A stretch of 64,000 bases of DNA from Linnemannia schmuckeri (Eukaryota > Mortierellomycota > Mortierellomycetes > Mortierellales > Mortierellaceae): the NCBI GenBank assembly GCA_029449235.1, contig JANATG010000008.1:682001-746000 (forward strand), written 5' to 3'. Positions 45,757 to 58,741 of this stretch are shown here, in pieces. The position numbers and the translations under genes were made by a program. Position 1 is the stretch's first letter. Each line of letters opens with the position of its first letter. Under the pieces are notes generated by a model, which saw only the letters and a program-made list of their open reading frames with translations, did no database searches and was not told where the DNA came from.

Positions 45757-46961
45757 GGTTTGGCGGTAAAAGAAAAAAAGGTGGTTAGGTATTTTGACTC
45801 ATGCATGCAAAATGTCAATCATAAACAATGTGAGACAAAAGTTGAGCTTTTTTTGTGTGGGGTGTTTACTGCATTATCAACTGCTTAAATAAACTTAGAC
45901 AACGCAACACAAACGTACCATGTCCTGGAAGGCAACCTTAAGAGAATCCGACCACTCGCCAACCCACTGGGTATGGAACAGACTCCGCATGCGCAGGGTC
46001 TTGAACCAGATAACACCACCGAGTCCGAGCTCTGCCAACATGGCCGTGACAATCAGCCACACAAAAGCGACCAACAGCATCTTGAACCGCACGGGGGCTG
46101 CTCCACCGACATATCCGACGAGTGCTGTTACTGCCACTGCTGCTCCAATAAGCGTTCCCGCTAGAATTTGATTAAGAGGAGAGGGGGTGGGCGGTTAGTG
46201 CATTTGGTATTAACATCGTCGTAGTTGTATGGGCATGTTTCTTAGTGTCCGTATGAGAGCGTTTTTTTTCGAGCGTTCTTTTTATAAAGCGATCGATTTT
46301 TGGACATTTTCGCCCTGCTCCTTGTCATCCTGTTTCTTTATTCCTGTCAGCCAAAACTAGGCGCTTTGGTCTCTTTCATCAATAAGAGAACGTTCAGGGC
46401 ACACATAGAGAGAATGAAATTTCATCTTAGTTCTCTTTTTAACCCCTGTTGAGTCGGCGATTTTTTGTCAACGGACAAATAAGAAAGCAAAGCAAAGAGA
46501 AACCAAGAGTCAGGGTTGTCTGAAATCCCAGCTTCCTTCCTGCTTGTTGCGTTGTCTTTTGTTGTGTTTTGCTTTGTGCTATAGTATACGTTTGTTACGT
46601 TGCTGCTGCTGTAGTTGTGTTGAGGTCTCTGAAAAGATCACTCCCGTCTTACAGAAACGAAATGAAAATGCCCCCCTTGAAAATTACTGTCTGTCGGTGC
46701 CCTTGTTCTTTTGTTCCTTTTATCCTTGAATGTGAGTCAAGTGAGAATAGTGAAAAGTTTGAGAAAGGTATGAAGAGAAAAGTGCACAGAGAGATGGGAT
46801 TTACTTTGTTCAATGGCGCGGGAGATGACAGCTTCACGGGGGGCACCGTCGGCAGACTGACGGAGCCACATGGACCCCATTATCAGGGCACCGATGCCCG
46901 TCAGCATATAGACTGTGATAAACGCAAAAAAGTATCGCTGCAGCTTCTTCAGTGATGTCAT
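45393..46961 (-). CDS. Tetraspanin-like four-pass membrane protein
   Basis: Exons 46961-46805, 46160-45919 and 45692-45393 encode 232 residues. Four hydrophobic segments are visible at about residues 10-32, 53-72, 80-105 and 190-215. The large loop between TM3 and TM4 contains a Cys-Cys-Gly motif (GQCCGYN, about residue 141) plus two further cysteines (GACAAS and GCEEK), as in the tetraspanin EC2 loop. A short charged C-terminal tail follows. Fungal tetraspanins act at the plasma membrane in polar growth and penetration structures; the exact subfamily is not clear. Intron 2 contains a 30-nt G run. Confidence 0.78.
45726..45755 (+). repeat. Poly(G) tract in tetraspanin intron 2
   Basis: About thirty consecutive G on the plus strand (C on the transcribed message). 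Such a tract may vary between reads and could have mis-sized length in the assembly. Confidence 0.85.
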
Positions 46962-47648
46962 CTTTTTTTTCTTTGTTTGTTGATGGGTAGTTGGTTGGAG
47001 GGTGTGGTAATTGGTGAAGGTTGTTGGTGTGTGTGAGAGAGAAACGGGGAGGGGGAGAGAAAGGAGTGGAGAGACGAGAATGAGAGAGAAGGAGTGAAGT
47101 GGGAAAAGAGTGAGAGAGGGTGTGTGTGGAGAGTGGAGAGAGAGTGGAGTAAGAGGAGGAGGAAGGGAGATGATGAGAGGGAATGCGAATGAGCGATGAG
47201 AGTCGAAAGAAGGATAAGGAAAGAGAGAGAGATGTTAGGAAGGGAAATAGGAAGGGGTGTCCGCGAGTGGGAGAAGGAAGGGGTTGTGTGCAGTGGTGAT
47301 GCAGTGGAAGGGGGGAGGGGGTCAGTGGAAGGAATGGAGAAGAAGAAGAAGGAGAAGAAGGAAAAGAGGAAAAGACAACAAAGGGAAAAAAAAGGCAGCG
47401 AAAAGAGCAGAAGCAGAAGCCAGCCCCGCCTTTTTTGCAGCTGAGACACACACCTTCTTTGTCTCACACCCTGATGCTGGCTGATGGAACTCCACATATG
47501 TATTCGCAGCGATACAGCTTAAAGCCACTTTTTGATTACCCACCACGCTGATTGGCCATCTTACTTAATTTGATCAAATCACTCTATTTTTTATTATTAC
47601 GCTACCTTCTTGCGCACCTTAAGAATAAAAAGAATAAGATGGCTACGT
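46962..47648. other. Purine-rich upstream region of the tetraspanin gene
   Basis: Nearly continuous GA-rich sequence on the plus strand (47030-47400), i.e. a CT-rich leader for the minus-strand gene. The open frames in it are compositional artefacts. Confidence 0.6.
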
Positions 47649-49884
47649 TCAGGCATTCACAGCCACGACGCCTCCTCGGGAGACACGGATCGTCCCAAAG
47701 CCATAGTCCCCATCGCGAGAAGGGCTCGACCGCCGGGGACGTATCACAACCGTGGCATCCCCCTCTATCACATTATTACTGCTGCTCTTCTTCTTCAACG
47801 CCGCCACCACTGCCTCGTCATTTCCCTCAGTCTCCCCCTCCTCTGTCTTGACGCTAATGGGCTCATTCTTAGCCGCCTTGCGCTCACCAGCAGCAGAGGG
47901 ACTCGCAGCAAACTGGACAGACCCCAACGCAATCCGCCGCTTGGAATCTCGCATAGACGACGCACGGCTTAGGCGGGCAACCCCCAGACCATCGTTTCCT
48001 CCAGAGAGGCCCTGGCTACCACGACCATCGTTCAATGGCTTCCTTGCGAGGGCGGACAAGGTCTTGTTGCTGTGGATAGGGAACTTGTATGTCGAGATGT
48101 CCTCATCACTGCACTCTTCCAACAGTTGCTTCATCGTCTTTGCACCCATCGTCGGCGCCGCGGGAGTAGACACGGCAGCGGCTGCAGTGGTGGAGGTGAA
48201 AGAGGTGGTGATGGCGATGGCTGGTGGCGACGTTGTCATTGTAGGAACAGCAAGAGCAACTGGAGAAGCGTCGTTCTCGTCGATAATGGAACTCTCAAAG
48301 GCTGCAAGACTGGCGATGGACTGACCAGAGGGGAGACGAACGACTCGAGGACGATGATGACGGCTGCTATTGACCTGGATCTGGGGCAGCTCCATACCAA
48401 ACGTATCGTTCGAGGCTGTGGGCGACTCGGGGGCCTTGCTTCCATCGGCTGACTTTGTCACAGGGACGGTAACCTCGTACTCGCAAATAATTTCGGCCTT
48501 CTTGAGACTCTCCTCACCAGTCTTCAGGAAGGTAACAGCGGCGGGAGAGACAGCTGGTTGTTCATCGACCACCTTGACAGCATCAGTAGTGGCGGTGGCG
48601 GTGGTGGAGCTCAAACCGATAGCAGTCTGTTGGCGAGCGTGGTAGTACCGAAGTTGCTGCTGAACAAACTTGTGGAACCAATAGACATGGACCAAAAGCG
48701 CCATGGTGGCGACCTTCCAGCAGAGCCGTGATTCGACGTTGAGGAAGAGCTCTGGCAGGAGGGCGATAGGGTAGACGATGCGGGCTAAGAAAAACGAAGT
48801 CGCAAAGACGACATCTGAGCGGAGTCTAGGAAAGATGTGACCCGTGGCCAAGAAGATTGTCGACACTAGGTAGTTGCAAGATGAAAAGGGATGAAAATGA
48901 AAAGAAAACGTGTTTGTAATGAGTATTCGTGGTTGGCTATACCATTGGGCCAACGTGCGTTGTGCAGCTGCTTTTGTTTTCCATTATGCTCATCCGTGTT
49001 TGTGGTGAGTATTGCTCGTTGTTAGTTCGATTGCGCCAACGTGCGCTGTCCAGGACAACACGCTCGGTGTTCTTTTTTTGTTTCCATATCATGTTCGTGC
49101 AAGGCTTGTAACAAACAATATTATATGCGCTCTTGCGAGTTTTACCTTCAATGGGAGCTCCCATGGCAAAAAGCGTCGAAATATTACCCTGAGCAGTGGC
49201 CCGGGACATGACGCCCAGATAGAATAGATGATGTGCCCATCCCGACAAGGGATCGACAAAATCGCGGTAATAAACGCACCCCAACACCAGATCACAAATC
49301 AAGTAGCTCACAAAGTATGCGCAATACCCCGTCGCCAGTCCGGACTCGCGAGGGAACTTGTGCATCGACGTCAGTAGGAAAAAGGGTGCTGAGTTGTCCG
49401 GATGCCCTCCCGGTAGATTCCATTCAATCTCGGAGGAAAGTGTAAACGTCCCAGTGAAGAGGATAATGGACGAGAACAAGGAGAGGACCCAAGAGAGAGC
49501 CCTCCGGTTTTGTCGGTTCTTGGTAGGATTGGCGACTTGGGGGACGTAATGCTTGAAAAGGAAGAACCCGATGAGTTGGAGGACGAGGGCGGTCAGGAAA
49601 GTGAACGTGAAGGTTGAGGTGTTTGGGTTGAGATCGAAGCTGTAAAAGAGCAGTGGTTCCTGATGAGTGAAAAAATAGGAAGTCCTAGAGAAAGATGTAG
49701 GCGATGGTGCCAGGAAGGACGAAGATGGGGAGGAGGTGGGGTGTGTTGCTATGTTGTTTGTGAGAGAGTAGTGCGCACACTTGGAGGTGTCATAAGCTGA
49801 AGCAGGGGAGGAGAAGAGGGAGGATGCCTTGTGGGAGACGGGACAGGATAGGGGGCCGCTTGTGAGCTCGTTGATGTTAATCAT
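47649..49884 (-). CDS. TLC-domain multi-pass membrane protein A
   Basis: Exons 49884-49146 and 48865-47649 encode 651 residues. The membrane region (about residues 75-390) contains several hydrophobic helices: FTFTFLTALVLQLIGFFLF, WVLSLFSSIILFTGTF, CAYFVSYLICDLVLGCVYY, a His-His motif in SGWAHHLFYLGV, and after the intron VSTIFLATGHIFPRLRS, FFLARIVYPIALLPELF and WKVATMALLVHVYWFHKF. The His pair after a LICDLVLG helix is characteristic of TRAM-LAG1-CLN8 (TLC) proteins of the TMEM136/TLCD type, whose roles involve membrane lipid composition. The C-terminal 260 residues are hydrophilic Ser/Thr/Ala-rich. The start was set at 49884, after a CT-rich leader that stays open further upstream. It is a tandem paralogue of the gene at 54419-51959. 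Confidence 0.8.
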
Positions 49885-51958
49885 TATAAAATGTGGATTG
49901 TAAAGTACAAAGTTAAGATTGGAGAGTGGAGAGTGGAGAGTGTAGGGTATGGATGACAAAGAATGGAGATTAAGGAAAACTAGGTGAGGATAGGGATAGA
50001 GGGGTATCGTAAAAAGGAGTGGAGTGGAGGAGGTGCAGAAGTGGGTGAAGAAGGGGAGGAAAGGTATGTCAGTTCGAATAACGTTTTTGATAAAGAAAGA
50101 GCGAAAGGGGGCGGGGGGGATGAAGAAGATTTTATAAGGGTCAAAAGGATCGTTACGAGAAAGAAGGGACGAGAAAGAGAGAAGAGAGAAGAGAGAAGAG
50201 AGAAGAGAGAAGGGAGAAGAGACAAGAGAGAGTCGATGGACCAAGAGAAGGAGAGGAGAGATGTGGGTAGTGAAAGATTGAAGAAAAAAAAACTCATCGG
50301 ACTGACGGATGACCTGTCCAGGAGGTTGGGGTTGCATATCCCACTGGGCTGGCATTTAAGCATTGACATCAAGCATTGGCATCAGGCATTGGCATTGCAC
50401 ACATTTGCACACACAGTAATCATAAATAAACACAAACAAACAAATGAACAATCGGCATTTGGCATGAGCCGTCTTGCTTTGCTTCGTGTTGTATCATAAT
50501 GTATCTATCCCTTACCTTGTCTCGTCGTGTCTCGTCTTCAAGTGTCTTGAGTTGTCTTGGCTTCGCCGCATTGTAAACCGAACACTCACGTTCACGTTGT
50601 CCCTTCCTCATCGACTTGCCCATCTCACTTCTCTTTCCTATTCTCCGCTCCGCTTACCCTTGTTCTCGCTTTTGATTCACTCACACATGGTTTCAACTCA
50701 TGGTATCTCCTCATCTTATTCTCATTCTTCTCAAAAATCTCAACTTTCTCGCTCTTTTCGCGTGATAGATGTCTTTTTTAGCTTCATCCACCCTGCCGAT
50801 TGCTTAAAAAGCATTCTTCTTCAAGAGAAGTATATCCTCTTATTTTATATTCCCGAGAAATAAAACAAAAAAGAAGAGAGAGAGAGCCGCATGTTCACAT
50901 CAATACTTCAATAGAGGAGAGAGGAATAGAAAGAAGATAGCCCAAAAGTCCAGCGCAACATCCCGCGTAGCTTAGAAGTGCTTGCAATCCGATGGGAAAG
51001 GGACAATCGGCCCTATTGTTGCGAACTCAAAAAAAAATCAAACATTTTTTTAGCCCCTCCGTCTGCCTGTCATGTCAAAGAAAAAAAACGTGCAGATGAT
51101 GTGGCCATGGGACCTGCACGACGTTCCTTCTCTCTCTCGTTGCAAAAATAAAATAAAGCAAGGCAAGGAGAGGGGAGTAATGCGCAATAATAAAGGGATC
51201 CATTCAAACGCCTGTGTACGACCACGCACAAACACAAAAAATGAAATCGAAATAAAGGGAAAAGGCAGGGTAAGGATGTCATGCCGTTGACCATGGGGTG
51301 TGTTTCTTCAATGTAGAGTAGACACAAACAGGGCAAAATAAATAAATACAAAAATAACACGGGATAGATCTGATGGGAGACAAGTATTGTAGATTGAAGG
51401 ATAAAGAAGAAGAAGGTATCATGGGATATAACTGGAAGATGAATAAGAGTGAGTAAGAAAGGTGAAGTAGTAAAGCATGATCCCCGAGAGGGATTGACAC
51501 GCACTCTCGCTTCCACTCTCGCTCGCTTTTACTTTTTGCTTTGTTCGTCCATTGACATACTAGTTGTAGCAAGAACCAAAAAGAGTCAGGATAAAGTACG
51601 AGTAGGCCACAATTATCCCTCTCTCGTTCTTCTTACCCTTTGCATGTCCTTGTAGGATGGACGTGCGGTCGAGACGCAAATCCGTTGGATCACATAATTA
51701 TTTTCGTAATCTCTTGAAGCATGGCAAAAAGCCTGGAATCTTTTCTTCCGAAGAATACCTACACACGCAAAACACGAATCGTTCAATAACATTGGCCGCA
51801 CGTTTCGACACCTTCACATCCTCTTGGACAGCTTAGAAAAAAAGAACAAAAAATGGTCAAGTTGCAAACGAAAAAGAAGCAACAGAGGTGTAAATAAGTG
51901 TATTCGTAGATGTGACTGAAGAAAATACCAGCGACTGTCGACAAGTTCAGACATGAGG
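49885..51958. other. Intergenic region between the two TLC genes
   Basis: Contains an AGAGAAG-type minisatellite (about 50159-50230) and purine-rich leader sequence of TLC gene A; the rest (50400-51900) shows only short frames without motifs. The long frame through 49885-50355 on the minus strand is CT-rich leader translation. No gene is called. Confidence 0.55.
50159..50230 (+). repeat. GAGAAGA minisatellite
   Basis: Several near-identical copies of a 7- to 8-base AGAGAAG unit in tandem, in the 5' flank of TLC gene A. Confidence 0.8.
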
Positions 51959-54419
51959 CTAGCTCCGACGACGACCACGCTGGCTAACGTTGCTATCCGG
52001 TTGGGGCAACAACACGTCCTCGTCCTGCTTTTTCTTGTTCGATGATGACCACTGGTCCGCCAACAACGGATCCTGTTCTCCATCCTTGACATGTGCTTCC
52101 TTGCTCATCAACTTGCCAGTAGCAGCATCTACATCGGCAAAAGATATCCCAACGCTCTCAACAGCAGAAGCCACAAACTCCTCCTTAAGCGCATTGGCCA
52201 TTGCCTTCAGCACCGTGCACAATTGCTGCCGCCGCTGCTTCTCCGCAAACCGTCTCTGGGTTTTAATATAGAGCACGAACCAGTACACATGCAGCGACAA
52301 CGTAATGGTGTACAAGAACGCGACCGACTTGTCTGGATAGTTATAATAGACCTCGTGCCAGAGTAGCGAGACATATCCGAGACGAGTGGTTAGGAAACAA
52401 GCTAGGTAAGAGCGCTCGATGGTTGGTGTTCGGAGGTGTGGGAACATCCGTCCGTATGCTAGGAAGATGCTTGATGCTATTGTATGTACAACATACCAGA
52501 CCACATTTGCCCACGTACAAGAGGTACACAAAGAGGTTAGAAAGGAAGAAAGATCATGCACTTGCATGCATTAGCGACTCTGTTCTTGTATGACTCTTTC
52601 CGTGTTTACCCCTAGCAAGCCAAGGAGATAATGGAAGGGAGGGAATGGAAGGGAGGGACGGAGGAAGGGGAAAGGAGGAAGGGGGATGAAGAAACCATGG
52701 TAGGGGTGTAATTCCTCCTTCTTTTCTTCGACCCTTTTTTTTTGATTTTCCTTTGTGTTCCCTATGTTCCTCTTGTCCTCCTGCCAAATCCCATTCACCT
52801 ATCAGCCGATCATGCCCATGTCCTTGAAAAAGGCATGCCACAGCATATGCTCCTCGGCATGAATTGAGGTCATTTACTGCTCTTTCATGCCTTTGTCAAC
52901 ATGCCAACAACAATTGCAACAAAACTCGTCATGCTTCACGCAGCTAGAACCCAATTCCTTACCCTTTTGTCTCTCCATCTCATTCCAGGCCCTATGCCAC
53001 GATGTCGTGATGCCATGATGCCATACCATAAACCAACAGAGTACAAGAAACCAAAAAAAAAAAAAAAAAAAAAAAAGCCAATTGCCTTATTCTACCCTCA
53101 CTAACACTCCTTTTCTCTCTCCTGATCCCTTATCAAATCTCTCGGTCCTTACCTTCAATAGGTGTCCCCAAGATACAAAACACCGACAACATATCGCCAG
53201 CCCTCATGTGAACAACAATGAAGAAATAAATAATATGATGAATCACGGTCGAGAAGGGCTCCATTTGTCGACGGTAGTGAATCGCGCCTAGAATCAGATC
53301 GCAGACTAGAAAGGCTTGAAAGTTTGCTGCAATGATGTGTGGGCCTTTGCGGGCGTCGTCTGGGTAGTTTTCGAGCGAGAAGAGGAAGTGCTGGCGTTTC
53401 ATTTGGCCTTGAAAGAGCCTGTGGCGTAGCGACGGTTCCTGTTGTTGATGTAGGTAGTGCTGTTGTTTTCCCTGTTGGTGTTGGAGGCGGTGGTACTGTT
53501 CCTTGTGTGTTGAAGATGCTGGTGATGCTGACGACGGGCGCTTTGGTGACTTTACCGTCGGGTGAAAGAAATGGTGCTGAGGTGGGATGGGACGACCATA
53601 CTGAACAAGCGGATATTGACGCCCTTCATGCTGATGCCATACTTGCAGCAGCTGTTGTTGTAGCTGGCGGGAGAAATTGCTGCCGTCTGAAAAGAGCGAG
53701 TCCAACAGTGTCCCAAATCGATTGAAACCGTTTTTTCCTATTTCCATTAGTCCTTTTGCCGCTACTGATGTATCCTGAAGAGTACTAGCGGCATCCATCG
53801 TGGGAAAGTCTGAGAAGCAATAATACTTGGCTGGCGACGTCGAGGAAGGGTCCATCCTCATGAACGACGGCAGTGTTGGGAATAACGCCAGGACTCCGGC
53901 CTTAAGAATCGGGTAACAGATCTGTCTTACTACCGCGACAGCTCCGGTCGCTGCTGTTAACCCCAGATCCACATTCAGATTCGTTCCCGTTCCTGTTCTT
54001 GTTCCTGTCGTGGCAGCTCCAGCAGTAGAAAACAGTGTCGAAGGGACAGTAACAGGGGAGGGTTGATAATCGACGGCGGCGTTGAAGACAGTCCTCAAAT
54101 GGGGGACCTCATATATCCCCGCAATCGTAAAAAACAAAGCCGAATAAAATCCCAACACCCAGGACAGGCCCAATCGGTTCTTGGAGAGGGACGGGTTGAA
54201 GTACCAGGTTATATAGAAGAGACAGGGGAAGAGGATGAGGGAGAAGAGGAAGGTTGTCCAAAAGGGATTGGAAATCAAATCCCAGTCTGACGGGCGGAGC
54301 CGTGCGTCGTTCCAGCCGAGGAAGCGGAGGAGTGTTGGTGTTGTTGGGAGGAGGTGATGATGGCTTGTTGTTGTTGGCTGGGATAGGAGGTGACCAGGAG
54401 GAGGGGAGTAGGTCGCCAT
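51959..54419 (-). CDS. TLC-domain multi-pass membrane protein B
   Basis: Exons 54419-53153 and 52476-51959 encode 594 residues. It follows the same plan as protein A: a disordered N-terminus, helices FWTTFLFSLILFPCLFYITW and LSWVLGFYSALFFTIAGIY, then FQAFLVCDLILGAIHYRRQM and VIHHIIYFFIVVHMR with the His-His pair, and after a phase-matched intron at the same place (GTPIEG / ASSIFLAYGRMFPHLRT) the segments LACFLTTRLGYVSLLW and LHVYWFVLYIK. A 230-residue Gln/Ser-rich insertion sits in the loop before the LVCDLILG helix, absent from protein A. The C-terminus is short and ends basic (RGRRRS). The 675-nt intron holds a 24-nt A run. Substrate unknown; a lipid-related membrane function is inferred from the family. 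Confidence 0.8.
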
Positions 54420-55461
54420 CGTATGTCTGTTGATGGACTGAAAAGCCTATGAGAGAAAGAGGCTGTTGAGAGAGAACGAGAGGAAGAGAAAGAGAGAGAG
54501 AGAGAAGAAGAGGGATCAATTGCACAAAATAACGGTTGTGAGGGTGAGGTGGTGCGGGGGTGTGTTGCAGGCCCAGTCAGGATAGTAATTGCAAGAAGGA
54601 AAAAGAGGAAAGTTGAAAGAGATAAATACAATTTTGTTGTTAAAGGGAGGAAAAGGGGTGAATGGAACAGGGGAGAGGATTGGGTTGGATGTGGTACAGG
54701 GACGAAGGAAAAAGTGATGGATAGGTAGTTATATTTATCATTAAAAAAAAAAGAGAGAAGAGGTGTTAAGGCAGTGAGGTGACCAGTGCATGGAAGGGAG
54801 GAAGGGATGGAGATGCACAATATATGCAAAGGTACAGTACTATACAGGAAAGAAGAGAAACAGAGATGGACAGGTCCCACACATCCGTGTGGATGGTGTG
54901 TTGTCTGTAGAGGTCATGTGCGAAGGGTGTCGATAACAGACTGCCGGCTGGTTCCAATCCGTCCTTTATACTTTAATGTGCTAAGCACAGGAATAAAAAC
55001 TCGCTCTTCTAATGCCTTTCGTTTCCACTCTTTCTTGACTTCCATTGCTCCCACCCATTCTGACGTCGATCAATCGCTGGCCATTGGACAGGATCCATAT
55101 ATATATATCGATATACAAAGCGCATCCAATCGCCACCAAATGGCGCACCTTTGCGGTTCACCTCTTGTCTTTCACTGGAACTGCATAGTCATAGCAAAGA
55201 TCGCCACCCCCAGCGTGATTGTCGTGTCAAACATGAAGGTGTGTGCGCTACAAGGCTCTGATGAGACTTATCGTCATTGCACGAAATACGAGTGCATTTT
55301 TGATGAACGTAATGGTTTGTTTATTATGAGTGTGAGTATGTGCTAGTAAAGGAACATGATAAATCTCCTTGCTCGACAAGGATATAGATCAACGAAATTA
55401 AATGGCTTTTTTTGTTTGCGCGTGTTTTGCAAAAAGAAAATCAAGTCGCGTGTTCGTTTCT
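54420..55461. other. Intergenic region upstream of TLC gene B
   Basis: Purine-rich on the plus strand to about 54800 (leader of gene B), then AT-rich sequence with ATATATATAT near 55097. Short frames only; no gene seen. Confidence 0.55.
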
Positions 55462-56296
55462 TTACAGGCAAGCGAAGAAGCTAGCAACAGCAACAACAAG
55501 AACAGCACAACTCATCTCGTAACTATTGCCTCCAAAGCCAGACATAGCGCCAGATCCCTGGGCCTTGGGAGGAATACCGGCAGCAGTCGTGGGAGCAGCA
55601 GGGGCAGCAGAAGGAGCAACGGCCGCCGTAACAGTGGCAGCGATTGGAGGAGGGATAGAGGCGGTGACAGAGGGAATGGGTCCGACGGGCACATTGTAAC
55701 CAGTTGTGATGCAGCTGTTCTGGCAGACGATTGCTCCTGCGCAACCCTCCATGCAAGACAAAACAGAGTCGGCCTTTTCTTCAGCGGCTGTCTTTGGTCC
55801 AGCTAAATGTATATAAGATTGGAAGTTGGGAGGAGGTGCAAAAGCACGATGTGAAAAAAAGGACAGGGTTAGGATTTTTTTGTTTCCCCAACGAAGTTGA
55901 TGCACACTATTCGAGAGCACTACTTGAACAAACCAACAAAATAGAGAAACACGAAAAACAAGAAGTTAACTTACGTGGGGGGCCAAGGGCTTGACCTCCA
56001 TTGATGACAGCGTCAGAGAGTGGGGGATCGGCAGCGGCAGTGGCAACAGAAGGGTCGGTCGCCGCATCAGCCGCCGCGGGGGTAGGAGCACCAGCAAAAT
56101 CATCAGTCGCTGCGGAGGCAGGAGCACCAGCAAAATCATCAGTCGCTGCTGGTGCTGCTCCAGCATCATCGATAGACTCTACCTTGGGTTCGTGTCCTCC
56201 AATATGGTTGATACGCGAGTTGCCGACGCCAGAGACAGCAGCCAGGGCCGCCCAGGCACACATAGAGAACGTAAGAAGGACAATGTAGAAGCGCAT
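55462..56296 (-). CDS. Small secreted, probably GPI-anchored, Ala-rich protein
   Basis: Exons 56296-55975 and 55802-55462 encode 220 residues. An N-terminal signal peptide is clear (MRFYIVLLTFSMCAWAALA, residues 1-19). Next come two copies of an ATDDFAGAP unit in an Ala/Asp/Pro-rich segment. A Cys-containing segment (SVLSCMEGCAGAIVCQNSCI, four cysteines) follows, then a Pro/Ala-rich stretch, and the C-terminus ends in a hydrophobic tail after a small-residue region (GNSYEMSCAVLVVAVASFFACL). This is the usual layout of a cell-wall GPI protein. I do not recognise the family. The signal peptide and tail are seen directly; GPI attachment is inferred. Confidence 0.72.
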
Positions 56297-58741
56297 GGTT
56301 GATTTCGCTTATTAGGTAGTAAGTGTCTGTAAGGAAGGCGAGCGTGTCTGTGCGTGGGTGGGTGGAGAAATGCAGAGGAAGAAGAGAAGAAGAGCGCACC
56401 TCGGGAAGGAGAGATGAACAGGGCTTACGGAGAGATCTGAAAGTAAAGAAAAAAAGAGAAGAAAAAAAAGGGAAAGAAATAGAGAAGGGAAGGGTGTCGT
56501 TTATTTTTAAATGGACATCAACAGACAGAGAGAGAGAGAAAGAGAAAGAGAACTACCCTGATCTCCCTTGTTACTGAATATTGAAGGAGGAAAAAAGTTG
56601 TCAGGGCCCCAGTATGGAGTCCAAAGGTACACTAAGTTGAAAATGATCACAATAGCACAACGAAAGAGATGCGAACGGGGTCAAAAGAAAATGGAGTAGG
56701 TAAGACGGCTCTTACTCTCTGTGCGTATCATTTTTCAAGGGTGGAAGGCTAGTTGACAACGAGCTCAAAAAGAAAAAAATAAAGGAAGGAGCCATTTTGA
56801 TGGTAGTGGACACTGGCGCACTTAGGAGGTGGTAGTGTAGATGAGGAGAGGGTGTATGAAGACACCACAAAAGAAAGGGCGCCCTGGTGAGAAGAAAGGT
56901 TAAGATGGTGAGGGGTCAAAAAAAAAAATGATAGCAAGGAGGTTGTTCACTCGTATCTTGTCTTCTTTCTTCTCTTGTCTTGAGGAGAGGGAAGGAAAGG
57001 GGGTAAGAAGGAGACCAGGACAAGCCAGGAGAGGGACTCTTTTCTTTTCTTTTCTTGTTATCAGTGCTGCATGGAAGAACAACTAAGAGGTGGCGCCCAT
57101 TTCGGACATGGGTGTCAAAAAGCACCTTTAGGAAAGATGTGTGTATGCGTCCATCTCTGTTCATCCTGCAGTTCATAGGGGAGACATTTTGGTGCGACAA
57201 ATGCACTTGGCAGCACGTTGTGATTGTCTGTTACCCAAGGACCATACGCAAAGAATCGCACATTGCCAATGACCACAACTCAAAGCGACCTTTGCAAGAA
57301 CCAACGGCAAGGGCACTATTGCTGAATGATGGAAGGGGCTGAAAAAAAAATGGATGAGCCGGGGACATGGGTAGTAAAATGAACGCAATAGGTATAAACA
57401 TTCTCTTTTCTCTGTCGCCTCTTTTTGGTTCATCTTTTTTTTTGTAGCGTATACGCCTCCCATGCACCAATGAATCGAATATGATCGCACGATAGAGTAT
57501 AAAAAAGAACACGACTAAGTTTTAGCTTATTTATTTTTGCGACAGGGAAGCTGGACGCGTTTCTTTACTTTTCCTGTCCTTCGCTCTTTCATTCTTGAGT
57601 TGGCGCTTATCAATGAGCACAGGGAAGGGAAAAGAGAAAGAGAAGCGGTTCTTTTGTGCGGTTCATGCATTCAAAGGGAATGTATGGGGTCTCAAAAATG
57701 AGGGACGCGGTGGATTTGGAAGAAATATTATGACAGGGAGTATTAACATGGGACGCGAAAAGGAAGGAGCCAACAGCATCTCATCCCCTTACTCTCTACC
57801 CTTCTCCTTGACTTTCTTTGTCCCGTACCCTTCTGTCTCCGCGTTCAAAAATCGCTAGTTCGTGTACTGTTGTGAAGGAAACGCGCACGCCTCCCCTTGA
57901 AATAATACAGAACGAAGGCTATTCTTGTCTTGGACAAGATGCGACACATACCTAAAAAGCAATAAGCATAAAAAAGAAACCATTATTCAAATATTAAAAA
58001 AAAAAAAAAAAAAAAAAAACTTTCTCCGTCAACAGGTCCTTCTTTGTCCTCTTTCACTAGTTCATTGTTTTTTTTTGTTGTTGGTTATAAGGCGGCGACC
58101 AGGGGAGAGATGAGAAGTAAGATAAGGAACAAGGATGACGCCGAATTGGGGCCTTTAACGTTTTAGTAAGTTGAGCAAAAACAAGAAAAAAAAAGGAAAA
58201 AACGGATTACGGGATCAAGAGGTGTAGACAGTAGTCTTGATGGCTCACAGAGAGAGTCTGAGGTGCCATCCAGGCTGGCTCCTGGTTCATGGAGTCTTTA
58301 GTTATTTTTTTCTTCCGACAAAAACAAATAGAATGTAAACGTGCAAAAATCGTTTGCGTTTGAGAGTTTTTATTGTTGTTGTTGACCGGTTGGTGTGTCC
58401 TCTTCAAGGTTCTTTACACAGTTGAAAAACGTTGTCTTAGAAAATAGTCTCCAAAGAAACGAACTAGACATCCAGAGGACCTCCTTCCCTTCTTTCATCG
58501 TCTCCCTGAAAGTCCCTGGCAACCACATCCTTTCCTTTAGCTTGCAACAACGACACGCCTCTCTATTCCCTTCCACCCCCCCTCTCTCTAGTCGTAGTCA
58601 GTTCAGGACAGAGCACAAAAGTACACAATATGAACCATTGAATTTATTTTTCATTTGTTTTTTTTAATAAGCAAAAAAAAAAACCAAGTAGGGTCTTTTC
58701 AGATGAACAGGAAGAGAAAACCCAAGTTGCTTTTTATTTGC
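56297..58741. other. 2.4-kb region without a recognised gene
   Basis: Low-complexity purine stretches (56380-56560), a 24-nt A run at 57996-58019 and several open frames under 100 codons on both strands, none with recognisable motifs or splice-consistent extensions. It could hold 3' UTRs, a non-coding RNA or an unrecognised small gene. Confidence 0.5.

Noticed and set aside
46962..47497. Long Ser/Pro/Phe-rich open frames on the minus strand upstream of the tetraspanin gene
   Set aside because: They are translations of a pure polypyrimidine leader; several frames are open at once.
49885..50355. N-terminal extension of TLC gene A (long Ser/Leu-rich open frame)
   Set aside because: The sequence is CT-rich leader with repeats; the start at 49884 gives a more usual protein and the extension has no conserved motif.
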